Assembly (NCBI RefSeq): GCF_000270185.1
Contig: NC_015516.1
Location: 729,001 to 793,000 of the forward strand
Length of the DNA stretch: 64,000 bases
Reading direction: 5' to 3'
From: Melissococcus plutonius ATCC 35311
Lineage (GTDB): Bacteria > Bacillota > Bacilli > Lactobacillales > Enterococcaceae
Part shown: positions 1 through 9,993 of the stretch, in pieces
How the letters are laid out: the number at the start of each line of letters is the position of its first letter
Numbering within the stretch: position 1 is the stretch's first letter
Program-made: the position numbers and the translations under genes
The notes under the pieces: generated by a model
The model's input: the letters and a program-made list of their open reading frames with translations, nothing else
Databases searched by the model: none
Told to the model about the DNA's origin: nothing

Positions 1-1
1 G

Positions 2-2717
2 GGATTAGAAAATGGTGACTACTATATGAAAGTCACTATTCCAGAAAATTTTTCAAAAAATGCAACAACAATTTTAAAGAAACATCCAAAACCAATGAAC
101 ATTACATATGAAACAACTAAAGGAAGAGGATACACAGCATATAAAATGTCAGATACAGCTATGATGAAAATGAAAAATAGTGTTTCATCAAAGGTAACTG
201 AAATGTATTCAAAGGCTTTACTCTCACAATTTGGTGTTATAGGTAAAGGAATGGCAGATGCTTCTACTGGTGGCAATAAATTAAAAACCGGTACAAAGAA
301 ACTAGAAGATGCCTCAAAATTAGTTGCGAAAAATTTAGACAAACTTTCGTCTAGTTCTTTACAGTTTTCTGAAGGTGCTCAAACATTAACAGTTGGTATC
401 AAACAATATGTTGATGGAGCTAGTCAGGTAGATGATGGTACTCAAACTCTTGCAAATGGGCTAACTACCCTAAGCGATGGTGTGCCAGCCTTAACCAATG
501 GAATGAATCAGTTAAATACTGGATCAACAAACTTGGCAACAGGCGTTGAGCAATATACTGGGGGAGTTGGTAGTCTTTCTTCAGCTTCTTCTCAATTAAG
601 TTCAGGAATGAATCAATTGGCATCAAAAATTCCAGCTATGACAAATGGTGTTTCAAAATTATCTGATGGCTCTAAAAACTTAAATAAGGGAGTTAATCAG
701 TTTGTTAACGGAACAGGAACAATCAGTAAACATAGCGAAGAATTCTCAGATCAATTACACAAATTAGATGCACAAACCAGTCAATTGCCTGAAAATGTTC
801 AAAACTTGGCAAATGGCACTCAGAAACTATCCGATACGCTTCAGGCAACAAAAATGTCTGAGGAACAAAAAAATCAATTAACAACCTATGTAGAAGGTGT
901 TCATACCTATCTTGCTCAAGTATCTGAATTACTAGGTAGTATGGATTCATCAAGTTTAGACAATTCATCAGCAATGAAACAAAACTTAATTAACTTATCA
1001 ACAGATTTAAATCAGTTGACTAACAGTGTTTCTTCTACTAGTCAACAAATTGAAAAAGCAAAAAACTGCAATTAAAACAAGCTATGATCAAGATTTAAAA
1101 ACAAATGCTGATTCTGTTATTGCCACTTTAGAAGGGCAAGGAGTTACTTTGAATGACGCACAAAAATCTTCAGTTCTTAGTGCAATGAAAAATCAGAATA
1201 GTCAAATGTTACATGCTGCAGATCAAATTTCTATTGATACAGCTCAGTTAACAAGTACTTTGTCAACAGTTAAAGATAATTTAAATAACATAGAACATTC
1301 AACAGATAAGACTAAAAATATTTCTGAAGCTGATATCAATAAATTAAAAGCAGAATCAGATAAACTAGCTGCTGGAAGTTCTACAGCAACACCAGTATTA
1401 TCAAATGTGGTAAATGGTATGTATAAATTATCTAATTCACCAGATATTGAAAGAATCAATCAAGGTGCAACTGCATTAGCAAATAATGTTCCAAGAGTCA
1501 GTGCTGGTATTCATCAATTTGCAGAAAGTTCAACAGAACTAGCCGCAGGAACAACGAAGTTAAGTGAAAATGGAAAATCATTGATTAATGGAACAACAAA
1601 TTTATCTAATGGATTAACAGCAGTTGGTCAGGGATTACCCGCTTTATCATCTGGTGTAAATCAATTGGCAACTGGAACAAATCAATTAAATCAAGGAACT
1701 AAACAATTAGCAAGTAAATCTGGAGATTTAACAAAAGGAGCTAATCAATTATCTACCGGATTAGAAACTATTGATCAAAAGATGCCAACTTTAGGCAGTG
1801 GTATTAATAAACTTGCAGATGGTTCAAAACAATTAGCTAGTGGAACTTCACAATTAAAAAGTAATGGTGGAAAATTAGTTAGTGGTTCTGATAAATTAGG
1901 TGATGGTGCTAATCAAATTGCTGGTGGCGGTGGTCAATTGGCAAGTGGTGAAACACAAATAGCTGGTTCACTAGGCAAGGTAAAAACTGGTTTATCAGAT
2001 TTATCTGGTAGTTTAGCTAAAGGTGCAAATGGTATTAAAAAAGTTAATACCAAGAAAAATTCTGCTAATGCTTTAGCTTCTCCTGTAAAATCTAATCATA
2101 AGGATAAAAATACTGTAGCTGATAATGGAACAGGAATGGCACCTTACTTACTATCGCTTGCTTTGTTTGTAGGTGCAATAACAATGAATGTAATTTTTGA
2201 TGCCTTTAAACCAAAAAGCAAACCAACAAATGGCGTTGCTTGGTGGGCAAGTAAAATGTCTGTTTTAGGATTAGTAAGTCTAGTACAAGCTGTATTTGCT
2301 TATTGTGCTGTATTGCTTTTAGGTATGCATTCAGTTCATCCAGCTAAATTATTTTTCTTGTTGCTAGTTACTGCAATAACTTTCATGTCAATTGTTACCT
2401 TATTAAATGTTGTTTTAAGTAAACTTGGTTCCTTCTTGGCATTGATTTTATTGCTTTTCCAATTATCTGGATCAGGTGGAACTTACCCAATTCAATTGTC
2501 AGGTGGTTTTTATCAATTTATTCATCCATTTTTACCAATGACCTATTCAATAAATGCTATACGTCAATGTATAGGTATGGATGGATCGGTAACTCCTGAT
2601 TTACTCGTTCTACTTGTTTTATTGGTTATTAGTAATTTATTGATGATTCTTTTCTTTAGTAAAAATGTTAAGAATCCAAAATTATTTATTGACGAAGATT
2701 GGGAAAATGCTATCTAG
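2..2717 (+). pseudogene. YhgE/Pip family membrane protein, 5'-truncated by the window edge and frameshifted
   Basis: The open frame runs from the window edge, so the N-terminus is missing. The first part (to 1075) is a long soluble region of 10-12-residue repeats of the type GxxxLxxG, with many Asn, Ser and Gly, as in the extracellular part of YhgE/Pip proteins. It ends at TAA 1073-1075. The second part (to 2717) continues the same repeats and ends in a hydrophobic domain (from about 2140) with five or six membrane segments. The frames join at an A6 run, 1060-1065; removing one A gives a continuous protein of about 904 residues in the window. The family is linked to phage infection in Lactococcus (Pip) and to ESX/type VII loci in other Firmicutes. 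Whether this is a true pseudogene, a slippage-switched gene or a base-call error cannot be told from the sequence. Family call is firm; precise function is not known. Confidence 0.85.
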
Positions 2718-2760
2718 TTTTTAATAGACACATAAAGTTAAAATTACACGTTAAATTAAA

Positions 2761-2809
2761 TCAGCTCTTAAAATCAAATGTTATTTTGATTTTAAGAGCT
2801 GATTTTTTT
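2761..2809 (+). terminator. Rho-independent terminator after the yhgE-like gene
   Basis: An 18-bp perfect stem (arms 2761-2778 and 2785-2802) with a 6-nt loop is followed by seven T. It lies 43 bases after the yhgE-like stop codon and 78 bases before the end of the convergent fni gene. Confidence 0.9.
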
Positions 2810-2886
2810 CTATATAAAAAGTTATGGTGATAAGCAAAGGGAATTGTGCAAGGGAGTCTTACAGAATTTTGCATAGTAAAAGTTAT

Positions 2887-3954
2887 TTATTGATTGAAAT
2901 TATCCCTAAAAGCAAAAGCACGATAATCGATTCCACGACTTTTACACCAGCTTATGATGAAAGGATCAAAAACGATATCTGTAGTATTTAAATCAGCAGT
3001 CCGTTTCTTTCCTAGTAGGGTATATAAAATTTTCAATTCCTCTTGCCATTTTTGAACGAGTTGTATGGTTAAATCTAATCCATCATTTATTAAAGAATCA
3101 AGAATAGTACCAGCGATACCAACACTGCTAGCACCAAGACTTAGAGCTTTAACAATATCCAAGGAATGACGGATGCCACCAGAAGCAAGAACAGTCATTT
3201 CATCATGTAGATTAGTAGATTCTAAAAGTGAAATAATTGTTGATTGACCCCAGTCATTTAGAAATGCCAATTCCTTTTTCTCCCGCCTAGCATTTTCAAT
3301 TTGAATAAAATTAGTTCCACCTTGACCACTGATATCAACAGCCTTTACACCAATTTTTTGTAATTTTTTTAATGTTTCTTGGCTCATTCCAAAACCGACT
3401 TCTTTAACAATGAGGGGAATAGCTAATTGTTCAGTGAGCAGTTGGATTGAATCAAGCCAGTTTCTAAAATCACGATCGCCTTCAGGCATCACTAATTCTT
3501 GTGCCAAATTAACATGAATTTGTAAACCATCCGCCTGAATTAAATCAATTGCACGTTTTGCTTGTTCTAAAGAACAACCAGCACCAAGATTAGTAAAAAT
3601 AATGCCTTTTGGATTTTCTTTGCGTATAATTTGATAGGTATCTATTAATTTAGGACCTTTCAAAGCAGCATTAACAGAACCGGTAGCCACCATGATACCC
3701 GTTTCTTTTGCAATGATGCCAATCTGTTGATTAATGAGTTTTGATTTTTTGCTTCCACCGGTGATTGCATTAATAAAAAAAGGAGAAGAAAAAGAAAAAC
3801 CAAGAAATGAAGTCGAAAGATTAACCTGTGACATGGCCATTTCTGAAAAAGATTGATGAACAAAATGAACGCCATCAAAATCATTTGAATTTTCTTTATG
3901 AAAGGCTTGTGCTAGAGCAAGATGATCGTCTTTTCTGTTCGTTTTTTTGTTCAT
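2887..3954 (-). CDS. fni: Type 2 isopentenyl-diphosphate delta-isomerase
   Basis: Interconverts IPP and DMAPP with FMN and NADPH, the last step of the mevalonate route. The 355-residue product has the family's TIM-barrel pattern: an RKDDH motif near the N-terminus, the segment [11 protein letters not shown] and a glycine-rich FMN-phosphate region ([12 protein letters not shown] and ASSVGIAG). The chosen start has GGAGGG four bases upstream; two further in-frame ATG codons upstream (to 3978) lack a well-placed ribosome site. It is the last gene of the minus-strand cluster mvaK1-mvaD-mvaK2-fni and overlaps mvaK2 by 59 bases, more than the 4-base overlaps between the other genes. Cytoplasmic enzyme; call is firm. 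Confidence 0.95.
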   Translation of the reverse strand: MNKKTNRKDDHLALAQAFHKENSNDFDGVHFVHQSFSEMAMSQVNLSTSFLGFSFSSPFFINAITGGSKKSKLINQQIGIIAKETGIMVATGSVNAALKGPKLIDTYQIIRKENPKGIIFTNLGAGCSLEQAKRAIDLIQADGLQIHVNLAQELVMPEGDRDFRNWLDSIQLLTEQLAIPLIVKEVGFGMSQETLKKLQKIGVKAVDISGQGGTNFIQIENARREKKELAFLNDWGQSTIISLLESTNLHDEMTVLASGGIRHSLDIVKALSLGASSVGIAGTILDSLINDGLDLTIQLVQKWQEELKILYTLLGKKRTADLNTTDIVFDPFIISWCKSRGIDYRAFAFRDNFNQ

Positions 3955-5029
3955 TATTCCCTCCATAAGTATAGACATGTAAAGGCAAAGGCGTAATGCC
4001 TTCTTTTTCCCAAGCGCTCATTATGGGCAAAATACTCGATTTTTGCTTAAAAATAACTATCCCACAATCACCACCACCTGCACCGGACGATTTTGAAGCA
4101 CCATTATAGGATTCAGCAAGGTCGCAAAGATGTTTTAAAGCACAAGTTTCAATACAAACGCCAGTTAGAATGGAAAGTTGTTGTAATAATTCTCGATTTT
4201 TTTTAATTTGTTTTTGAATTAAAGAAATATTATTTGTTTGAAATCCTTGAATCATTGCATCAACACATTGTTTACTTTGAGTCAAGAAATAATGATAATT
4301 TAACAGCTTATTTGTTTTAGAGCGATGTACTTGATCAACCAAATCAAAAGTTGAAGCAGGACTACCCGTCCAACCAATTAATAATCGTAAGCGTTTAGGT
4401 ACAGATAAACGTTGGATAGATAAATTTGGCCATTTAAGACTTAATAATTTTGTTAAAGATACTTGTTGTTTTTTTTGATTGACCCAATGATGATTAAAGG
4501 TAGAAAAGGCAATCCAACCACCATAACAACTTGCAGCAATATCGCCACAAGAACCATTTCCTTGAACAGCAAGATGGGCTAGAGCAGAAAGCTTAAAAAT
4601 TTCAATTTCTGTTAAGTTTAGTTTGTAAAATAAATTCAAAGCTTTAATAGTAGCAACAGTTACTGCACCACTTGATCCCAAGCCGTATTTTCTCCCATTT
4701 GAGCTATCCAGCTCACTTGTTATTTTTAAATGATAGAAGGATAGTCTTTTATTTTGTTCAGCAGCATACTCTTCTGTTAAATGAATTGCTGTAAGAACGT
4801 AATGAAAAGGATTCTCTCGAATATCTAAAACTAATTTGCCAGCACGTCTTGTCCATTGAATGGGAAGAGAACTATATTGTTCTGATTGAATGCTGCCAGC
4901 ATTTTCAGCTTGGTTTAGTGTGACTGTTACAAATTGATCTACAGCAACAATAATCGCAGGATGCCCTGGTTCAACGACAGCATATTCACCAGCGATAAAA
5001 AGTTTCCCGGGTGTTGAGACTTCAATCAT
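3896..5029 (-). CDS. mvaK2: Phosphomevalonate kinase
   Basis: GHMP kinase that phosphorylates mevalonate-5-phosphate. The N-terminus [20 protein letters not shown] is typical, the ATP-binding [13 protein letters not shown] loop sits near residues 117-129, and a C-terminal [15 protein letters not shown] motif is present. The length of 377 residues is usual or slightly long. Its start overlaps the mvaD stop by 4 bases (ATGA), implying translational coupling. The last ~19 residues ([15 protein letters not shown]...) are low-complexity, lie inside the fni coding region in another frame and are probably not part of the conserved fold; they may come from loss of an earlier stop codon. Confidence 0.95.
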   Translation of the reverse strand: MIEVSTPGKLFIAGEYAVVEPGHPAIIVAVDQFVTVTLNQAENAGSIQSEQYSSLPIQWTRRAGKLVLDIRENPFHYVLTAIHLTEEYAAEQNKRLSFYHLKITSELDSSNGRKYGLGSSGAVTVATIKALNLFYKLNLTEIEIFKLSALAHLAVQGNGSCGDIAASCYGGWIAFSTFNHHWVNQKKQQVSLTKLLSLKWPNLSIQRLSVPKRLRLLIGWTGSPASTFDLVDQVHRSKTNKLLNYHYFLTQSKQCVDAMIQGFQTNNISLIQKQIKKNRELLQQLSILTGVCIETCALKHLCDLAESYNGASKSSGAGGGDCGIVIFKQKSSILPIMSAWEKEGITPLPLHVYTYGGNNEQKNEQKRRSSCSSTSLS

Positions 5030-6027
5030 TTGTCATTTTGCCTTCTTTCTTTAAGTATACAAATGCCTGGACCGGCTAGAGCAGAAATCAACTGATTCTC
5101 TGAGAAAAAATTTATAAGAAAATCATGAAGAATTTTTAGATTTTTTTTCTCTACTAAAACTTTTACATTAGGACCAGCATCCATTGTAAAATAACATGGA
5201 ATACCTTGTTTTCTTGCTTGACGAATACTTTTCATAGCTTTCATACTTTCCTCAGACCAATAAGTGAATGGTGGATGGGCACCTAATGTTGTTGCGTGCA
5301 TTTTTAAGGCATTAGCTTCAATCGTTTTTCCCAATAATTGAAAATCTTTTTCTTTAATGGCGTGTTTTGCCTGTTTTAGATCTTTATCTACAGTTTCTAG
5401 CCAACCTGGGTAAAAACAAGAAGTTTCGACAGTTTTTTGCATCCCTGAGCGACTAGAGACTTCTTTTATTTGGTCATTTACAACAATAAATAACATTGCT
5501 AATTCTTTTTCCCAATTATCAGCAAATAAGGGCAGAGCAAATGAATTTTCATCCTTTGTTCCTTTTTCCCATTCTGAAAAGCCACCATAAATACTTCGAC
5601 AAGCTGATCCAGAACCTCGTCTAGCTAATCGAGATAATTCTTTTAAGGAAAGATTAAGATGTAATGCTTCACTACAAGCGCCAGCTAATGCGGCAAATCC
5701 ACTAGCCGAAGAAGCTAAACCTGCTCCTGTAGGTACATGATTTTTGCTTTCAATTTTTGCATATTCATTCACGCCAAAAGATTGTCGAATAAAATTTAAA
5801 AATTGATGAATTTTTTTCTCCTCTTTAGATGTCTGTCGTTGTCCGTTTAAGAAAAATTGATCTTCATTTAAAGAGCTGGTAAATTTCACTGTTGTATCGG
5901 TATAAAAAGCATCCAAAGTTAAGGATAAGCTATTATTCATTGGAATAATCAGAGAATTATCTTTTTTCCCCCAGTATTTGATTAAAGCAATATTTGTATA
6001 GGCACGTGCACTTCCCATATTGTTCAT
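5026..6027 (-). CDS. mvaD: Diphosphomevalonate decarboxylase
   Basis: ATP-dependent decarboxylation of mevalonate-5-diphosphate to IPP. The 333-residue product begins MNNMGSARAYTNIALIKYWGK, the characteristic N-terminus of the family, followed by the SLSLTLD segment and the GAGLASSASGFAALAGA nucleotide loop. The Asp in TMDAGPNVKVL is the expected catalytic region. The start at 6027 has AGGAGTG upstream and overlaps the mvaK1 stop by 4 bases (ATGA); longer in-frame starts to 6054 would read back into mvaK1. It sits between the two kinases of the same pathway. Confidence 0.96.
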   Translation of the reverse strand: MNNMGSARAYTNIALIKYWGKKDNSLIIPMNNSLSLTLDAFYTDTTVKFTSSLNEDQFFLNGQRQTSKEEKKIHQFLNFIRQSFGVNEYAKIESKNHVPTGAGLASSASGFAALAGACSEALHLNLSLKELSRLARRGSGSACRSIYGGFSEWEKGTKDENSFALPLFADNWEKELAMLFIVVNDQIKEVSSRSGMQKTVETSCFYPGWLETVDKDLKQAKHAIKEKDFQLLGKTIEANALKMHATTLGAHPPFTYWSEESMKAMKSIRQARKQGIPCYFTMDAGPNVKVLVEKKNLKILHDFLINFFSENQLISALAGPGICILKERRQNDK

Positions 6028-6971
6028 TGTTTCACTCCTAATGGCTGAATCCAAGTTTTTTTTGCACCTGCATTCAATAGTGCTTTGGCAATTTGTTCTG
6101 CTGTTTGTTCATTATTCGATAGTGTAATAACACAACCACCTCGACCGCTACCCGTTAATTTGGCACCGGTTGCTCCATTGTTATGAGCAATTTCTATTAG
6201 ATTGTCAATTGGTTTATTACTAACACCTAGTGTTTTGAGTACCTCTTGTGCTTGATTCATTATTTTTCCTAATAAACTAGCTTGATTTTTGGTCATTGCT
6301 TGTTTTGCTTGTTCGGTTAATTCTCCTAGTATTTGAAATTTTTTCATTGTTGCTTGTTTTTTAGAGTCAAACAGACAAGCGACAGCCTTCACTGCTTCTC
6401 GTGTCTGACCTTTTATACCTGTATCAGCAACAATTAAATAAGCATTAGTTAGTTTTAGTTCAATAGGTTGAATAGGTTGTTCTTTCATAAAATATAATGG
6501 ATGAACGCTGCTTGTTGCTGCTGCATCAATTCCACTTGGATTGCAGTGAGCAATTTTTTCTGAAAAACTGACTAGATTTAACAACTCTTCAGATGAACTT
6601 GGCGTATAAGAAAAATAATCAAAAAAAGCACGGACTAAAGCAACAGCCGTAGCGGCACTAGATCCCATTCCTCTTTCCGAAGGGATCGTACTTTTAATAG
6701 TAATCTGAAACTTATGGTCTGTTTTGTGTAAAAAGACCAATAATTTTTCAACTAATTTACGAATATTTTTTAATTGATCAGGCACAGAGGAAAGCATTCC
6801 GGAATAATAGCTACAATTAAGTAGCATTTGTTCATTAGGAGAAATTTCTGCCATTATTTTTACTTGTTGGAAAGGAAGAGCAATTGCTGGCTTTCCATAA
6901 ATAACTGAATGTTCACCCATTAAAATGATTTTTCCTGTTGCATATCCAATTCCTGATTGTTGTTCATTCAT
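6024..6971 (-). CDS. mvaK1: Mevalonate kinase
   Basis: First gene of the minus-strand mevalonate cluster; phosphorylates mevalonate. The 315-residue GHMP kinase has GKIILMGEHSVIYGKPAIALP at the N-terminus, the ATP loop ERGMGSSAATAVALVRAFF and the C-terminal GAKLTGSGRGGCVITL motif. The start at 6971 has AAAGGA about 10 bases upstream; the in-frame ATG at 6983 overlaps that site. A likely promoter lies some 70 bases upstream on the minus strand. The earlier pathway genes mvaE and mvaS are not in this window. Confidence 0.96.
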   Translation of the reverse strand: MNEQQSGIGYATGKIILMGEHSVIYGKPAIALPFQQVKIMAEISPNEQMLLNCSYYSGMLSSVPDQLKNIRKLVEKLLVFLHKTDHKFQITIKSTIPSERGMGSSAATAVALVRAFFDYFSYTPSSSEELLNLVSFSEKIAHCNPSGIDAAATSSVHPLYFMKEQPIQPIELKLTNAYLIVADTGIKGQTREAVKAVACLFDSKKQATMKKFQILGELTEQAKQAMTKNQASLLGKIMNQAQEVLKTLGVSNKPIDNLIEIAHNNGATGAKLTGSGRGGCVITLSNNEQTAEQIAKALLNAGAKKTWIQPLGVKQ

Positions 6972-7040
6972 TAAATAAACCATCCTTTTATAGATTAAAT
7001 CCTCGTTAGGTAGAAAATGAGCTTTAAATCTATCTTATTA

Positions 7041-7046
7041 AGCATA
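7041..7046 (-). promoter_or_regulatory. Probable -10 box of the mvaK1-mvaD-mvaK2-fni operon
   Basis: On the minus strand TATGCT is preceded by TGG, an extended -10 pattern. It sits about 70 bases upstream of the mvaK1 start. No good -35 box is visible, so this is a modest call. Confidence 0.4.
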
Positions 7047-7698
7047 CCATAAATTATTTATTGCTAATAAAGGATTAAATAATTCTGATAAAAATAAAAG
7101 AATAAAATTTTTATAGATGACAATAAAATTATAGTATAAGCATCCTATTTTTATAAAAATAGCCTTGAGATTTATTTCTATAAAAATATAAATTAACTTT
7201 TAATAGTGTAACTAAAAAAAAGCTAGAAGTAAATCGTTTAAGTGCTTACAATATGAATTTTTAAAAAAGTCATACAGATGGGATTTGTTAATCGTTAAAT
7301 ATTATTTATTTAGCATAGATATTTGTAATTCTTGCTGTTCATTCATTAGAAATTCAGAAGTTTTTTGAAAAGGGTAGATTCATGAATAAGATATATAGGT
7401 TAAGTAGAGGAATCAGTAATTTAAATAGTAGGGAAATCAAAAATTCATTCTAAATCTTCATCCGATGAGAGCGACAAATCCATTCATTTAGATTTATCGG
7501 TGGATTATTCATAACAAACAACAATTTAATGAATAATAAGTAATCAATTAATTTTTTTGTGAATGTTCTCATAAATATCTATTTTTTTATAAATTAAGGA
7601 TACAATAAACAGTCATTAATCTATTTTTTTACAATAAAAAAATAAAAGTAAAAATTAATCTTTATTTAAGCTTTTATTAAAAAAAATTAATTTTTTTC

Positions 7699-7728
7699 TT
7701 GATTTTTTAATAGAGTTAGTTGTAAACT
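7699..7728 (+). promoter_or_regulatory. Probable oppA promoter
   Basis: TTGATT (7699-7704) and TAAACT (7723-7728) are spaced by 18 bases, about 70 bases upstream of oppA. Match to the vegetative consensus is moderate. Confidence 0.45.
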
Positions 7729-7797
7729 GAATCACATAGAATAAATCAATCATCAATTCTGTTTTTCAGAAAATATAAATGGTAGAGGAGGATACAA

Positions 7798-9465
7798 ATG
7801 AAAATAAAAAAAGCAATCATTTTAAGTTTAGTTCCTTTGTTAGGATTATCATTAGCAGCTTGTAGTAGTAGCAAATCAGCTAATAAAACTTCGACATCTG
7901 GTACTGATGAAAGTAATGGCAAGCAAGTATTGAATATTGCTATACCACAAGAAGTACCCAGTATTGATTTGTCGCTAGTAACTGATACTTACGGTTTTAC
8001 AATTCTAAATAATGTTTATGAAGGAATTTATCGTTTAGATAAAAACAATAAGACACAATTGGCTGGTGCTGAAAAGGTAGAAATTAACAACGATGGGACG
8101 ATTTATAAAGTAAAGTTGAATAAAAAGGCACGCTGGAGTGATGACAAACCAGTAAAAGCGAAAGATTATGTTTATGGATGGCAACGTACAGTAAATCCTA
8201 AAACTTCTTCTGAATATGCTTATTTGTATAATTCTGTTAAAAATGGCAAAGAAATTAATGAGGGAAAAAAGGATCTTAAAGAATTAGGAATTAAAGCAAT
8301 CAATGATTATGAATTAGAAATTACCTTACAGCAAGCAACTCCTTATTTTCAATATTTGTTGGCTATGCCGACATTTTTCCCACAAAGACAAGATATAGTA
8401 GAAAAATATGGAAAAAATTATTCAACAACAAGTGAAAGTTCCGTGTATAACGGTCCCTTTGTTTTAGCCAATTTTGATGGACCAGGTACCTCTACTAAAT
8501 GGGAATACAACAAAAATAATCATTATTGGGATAAAAAAGCTGTCAAATTGGACAAAATTAACTTTAATGTTGTAAAAGAAGCGCCAACAGCCTTGAATTT
8601 ATTTCAGGATAAACAAACAGATGATGTCATTTTAACGGGTGAATTAGCACAGCAAATGAGTAATGACCCTAACTTTACTTCTCAAAAACAAGCATCAACG
8701 TCTTATCTAGAATTCAATCAAAGAGATGAAAATTCTCCTTACAGGAATAAAAATCTACGGAAAGCTATTTCTTATGCTGTAGATCGTAAGGCATTGGTTA
8801 ATAACATTTTAGGTGATGGTTCAATTGTCCCTAAGGGACTAGTACCAGCCGATATGGCTAAAGATCCGAAAAATGATAAAAAAGACTTTACGAGTGAAGC
8901 AGGAGACATACCTACTTACAATAAACGTAAAGCAAAAGAATATTGGGAGAAAGCAAAGAAAGAACTAGGCATCAAAGAATTAAAAATGGATATATTAGCA
9001 GTAGATACAGATTCTTTAAAAAAAATTGTTGAGTATTTACAAAATGCTATTACTGATTCGTTAAAAGATGTAAAAGTATCAGTTAGCACAGTACCTTTTT
9101 CTGTTCGTCTCGATCGTTCAAACAAGGGGGATTTTGATGTAGTCCTTGGTGCATGGAGTGCAGACTATGCAGATCCAAGTAGTTTCCTAGATCTATTTAC
9201 AACGGGAAATGCTTATAATCGTGGTCGTTATACAAATAAAAATTATGATGATCTTGTTCATTCAGCTGCCACTACTAATTCAACACACCTAGAAAAGAGA
9301 TGGAAAAATATGATAGATGCTGAAAAGATTATCATGGATGATATGGGTGTTGTTCCAATTTACCAAAAGGCAGAAGCACATCTACGTGCTGAGAAGGTTA
9401 AAGGGGTTGTAGCGCATCCTGCTGGTGCACAATTTGATTATAAATGGACCTATATTTCTGAATAA
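7798..9465 (+). CDS. oppA: Oligopeptide ABC transporter substrate-binding lipoprotein
   Basis: Captures peptides outside the membrane for the OppBCDF importer. The 555-residue protein starts with a lipoprotein signal peptide (KIKKAIILSLVPLLGLSLAAC) with lipobox Cys at residue 22, followed by a Ser/Thr/Lys-rich linker and a family 5 solute-binding fold (LNIAIPQEVPSIDLS, then WSDDKPVKAKDYVYGW). Length is normal for OppA. A strong GAGGAGG site lies upstream. The four remaining transporter genes follow after a 118-residue gene on the opposite strand. Peptide specificity cannot be judged; it may also serve pheromone uptake. Confidence 0.95.
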   Translation: MKIKKAIILSLVPLLGLSLAACSSSKSANKTSTSGTDESNGKQVLNIAIPQEVPSIDLSLVTDTYGFTILNNVYEGIYRLDKNNKTQLAGAEKVEINNDGTIYKVKLNKKARWSDDKPVKAKDYVYGWQRTVNPKTSSEYAYLYNSVKNGKEINEGKKDLKELGIKAINDYELEITLQQATPYFQYLLAMPTFFPQRQDIVEKYGKNYSTTSESSVYNGPFVLANFDGPGTSTKWEYNKNNHYWDKKAVKLDKINFNVVKEAPTALNLFQDKQTDDVILTGELAQQMSNDPNFTSQKQASTSYLEFNQRDENSPYRNKNLRKAISYAVDRKALVNNILGDGSIVPKGLVPADMAKDPKNDKKDFTSEAGDIPTYNKRKAKEYWEKAKKELGIKELKMDILAVDTDSLKKIVEYLQNAITDSLKDVKVSVSTVPFSVRLDRSNKGDFDVVLGAWSADYADPSSFLDLFTTGNAYNRGRYTNKNYDDLVHSAATTNSTHLEKRWKNMIDAEKIIMDDMGVVPIYQKAEAHLRAEKVKGVVAHPAGAQFDYKWTYISE

Positions 9466-9508
9466 TTTGTTTCAGTTTCATATGAACCTAGTTGTTTAAT
9501 AAAAATGA

Positions 9509-9536
9509 CCTTTGCCTTTTTATTAAAAGGCAAAGG
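9509..9536 (-). terminator. Hairpin between oppA and the DUF3899 gene, best read on the minus strand
   Basis: A 12-bp perfect stem (9509-9520 and 9525-9536) with loop TATT. On the minus strand it is followed by TCATTTTTATT, a usable U-tract; on the plus strand by CCTCTTGC, a poor one. It should therefore stop the minus-strand gene while letting part of the oppA transcription continue into oppB. Confidence 0.75.
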
Positions 9537-9547
9537 CCTCTTGCTAT

Positions 9548-9904
9548 CTATATTGTAAAAAAGTAAAATAATAAAGAAATAATTGCAATAATTAATAAAA
9601 TCCCTCCAATTTCTAACCAAAAGTGGTAATAAGCAAATCCAATACTAGAAAATGGAATAAAATCTTTTATTTCTTCTTTTTTTTTCAATCTAAATGTTTC
9701 TTTCACAATGCGTTGAAAATTATCGAAAAAACCAGATGACATGATCCAAAAAGCGACACCGATAATTAAAAAGAAAAGGGCAGTCATAAAGAAAGTATTT
9801 GTTAATCGTAAAAAGGTGATCATGTGTTCTGTAGTTAATAAATAAATAATAATGCAAAACGATATAATCGTTGCTATCAGTATCGGTCTTTTGTTTTTTT
9901 TCAT
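9548..9904 (-). CDS. DUF3899-type small membrane protein, antisense within the opp operon
   Basis: 118 residues with a basic N-terminus (MKKNKRPI) and three predicted membrane helices at roughly residues 8-25, 34-54 and 95-116, joined by a charged cytoplasmic stretch with a KKKEEIKDF motif. The spacing and the GFFDNFQ segment after helix 2 fit DUF3899, whose function is unknown to me. The start at 9904 has GGAG nine bases upstream; a longer frame to 9970 lacks support. It lies wholly between oppA and oppB on the other strand, so any oppA-oppB read-through RNA is antisense to it. Confidence 0.7.
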   Translation of the reverse strand: MKKNKRPILIATIISFCIIIYLLTTEHMITFLRLTNTFFMTALFFLIIGVAFWIMSSGFFDNFQRIVKETFRLKKKEEIKDFIPFSSIGFAYYHFWLEIGGILLIIAIISLLFYFFTI

Positions 9905-9993
9905 ATTCTCAACTCCATCTGCTGTGTTATTCAACATTCTTACTTTAACGAAATTAGCTGATGAAGTCAAAATAAATTGGAGGTGGCGTTTTT

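Larger units (their letters stand above)
6984..7797. other. 814-bp gene-free divergent region between mvaK1 and oppA
   Basis: Very AT-rich. It holds the mvaK1 promoter at its left end and the oppA promoter and ribosome site at its right end. The middle has no open frame that looks coding. A more GC-rich patch at about 7450-7515 contains short imperfect inverted words (ATCCGAT and ATCGGTGGAT; CTAAATC and TTTAGATTT) that could form a weak structure. No recognised riboswitch or T-box is seen. Confidence 0.6.

Noticed and set aside
723-974. 83-codon minus-strand frame within the yhgE-like repeats
   Set aside because: Antisense shadow of a repetitive coding region; no ribosome site.
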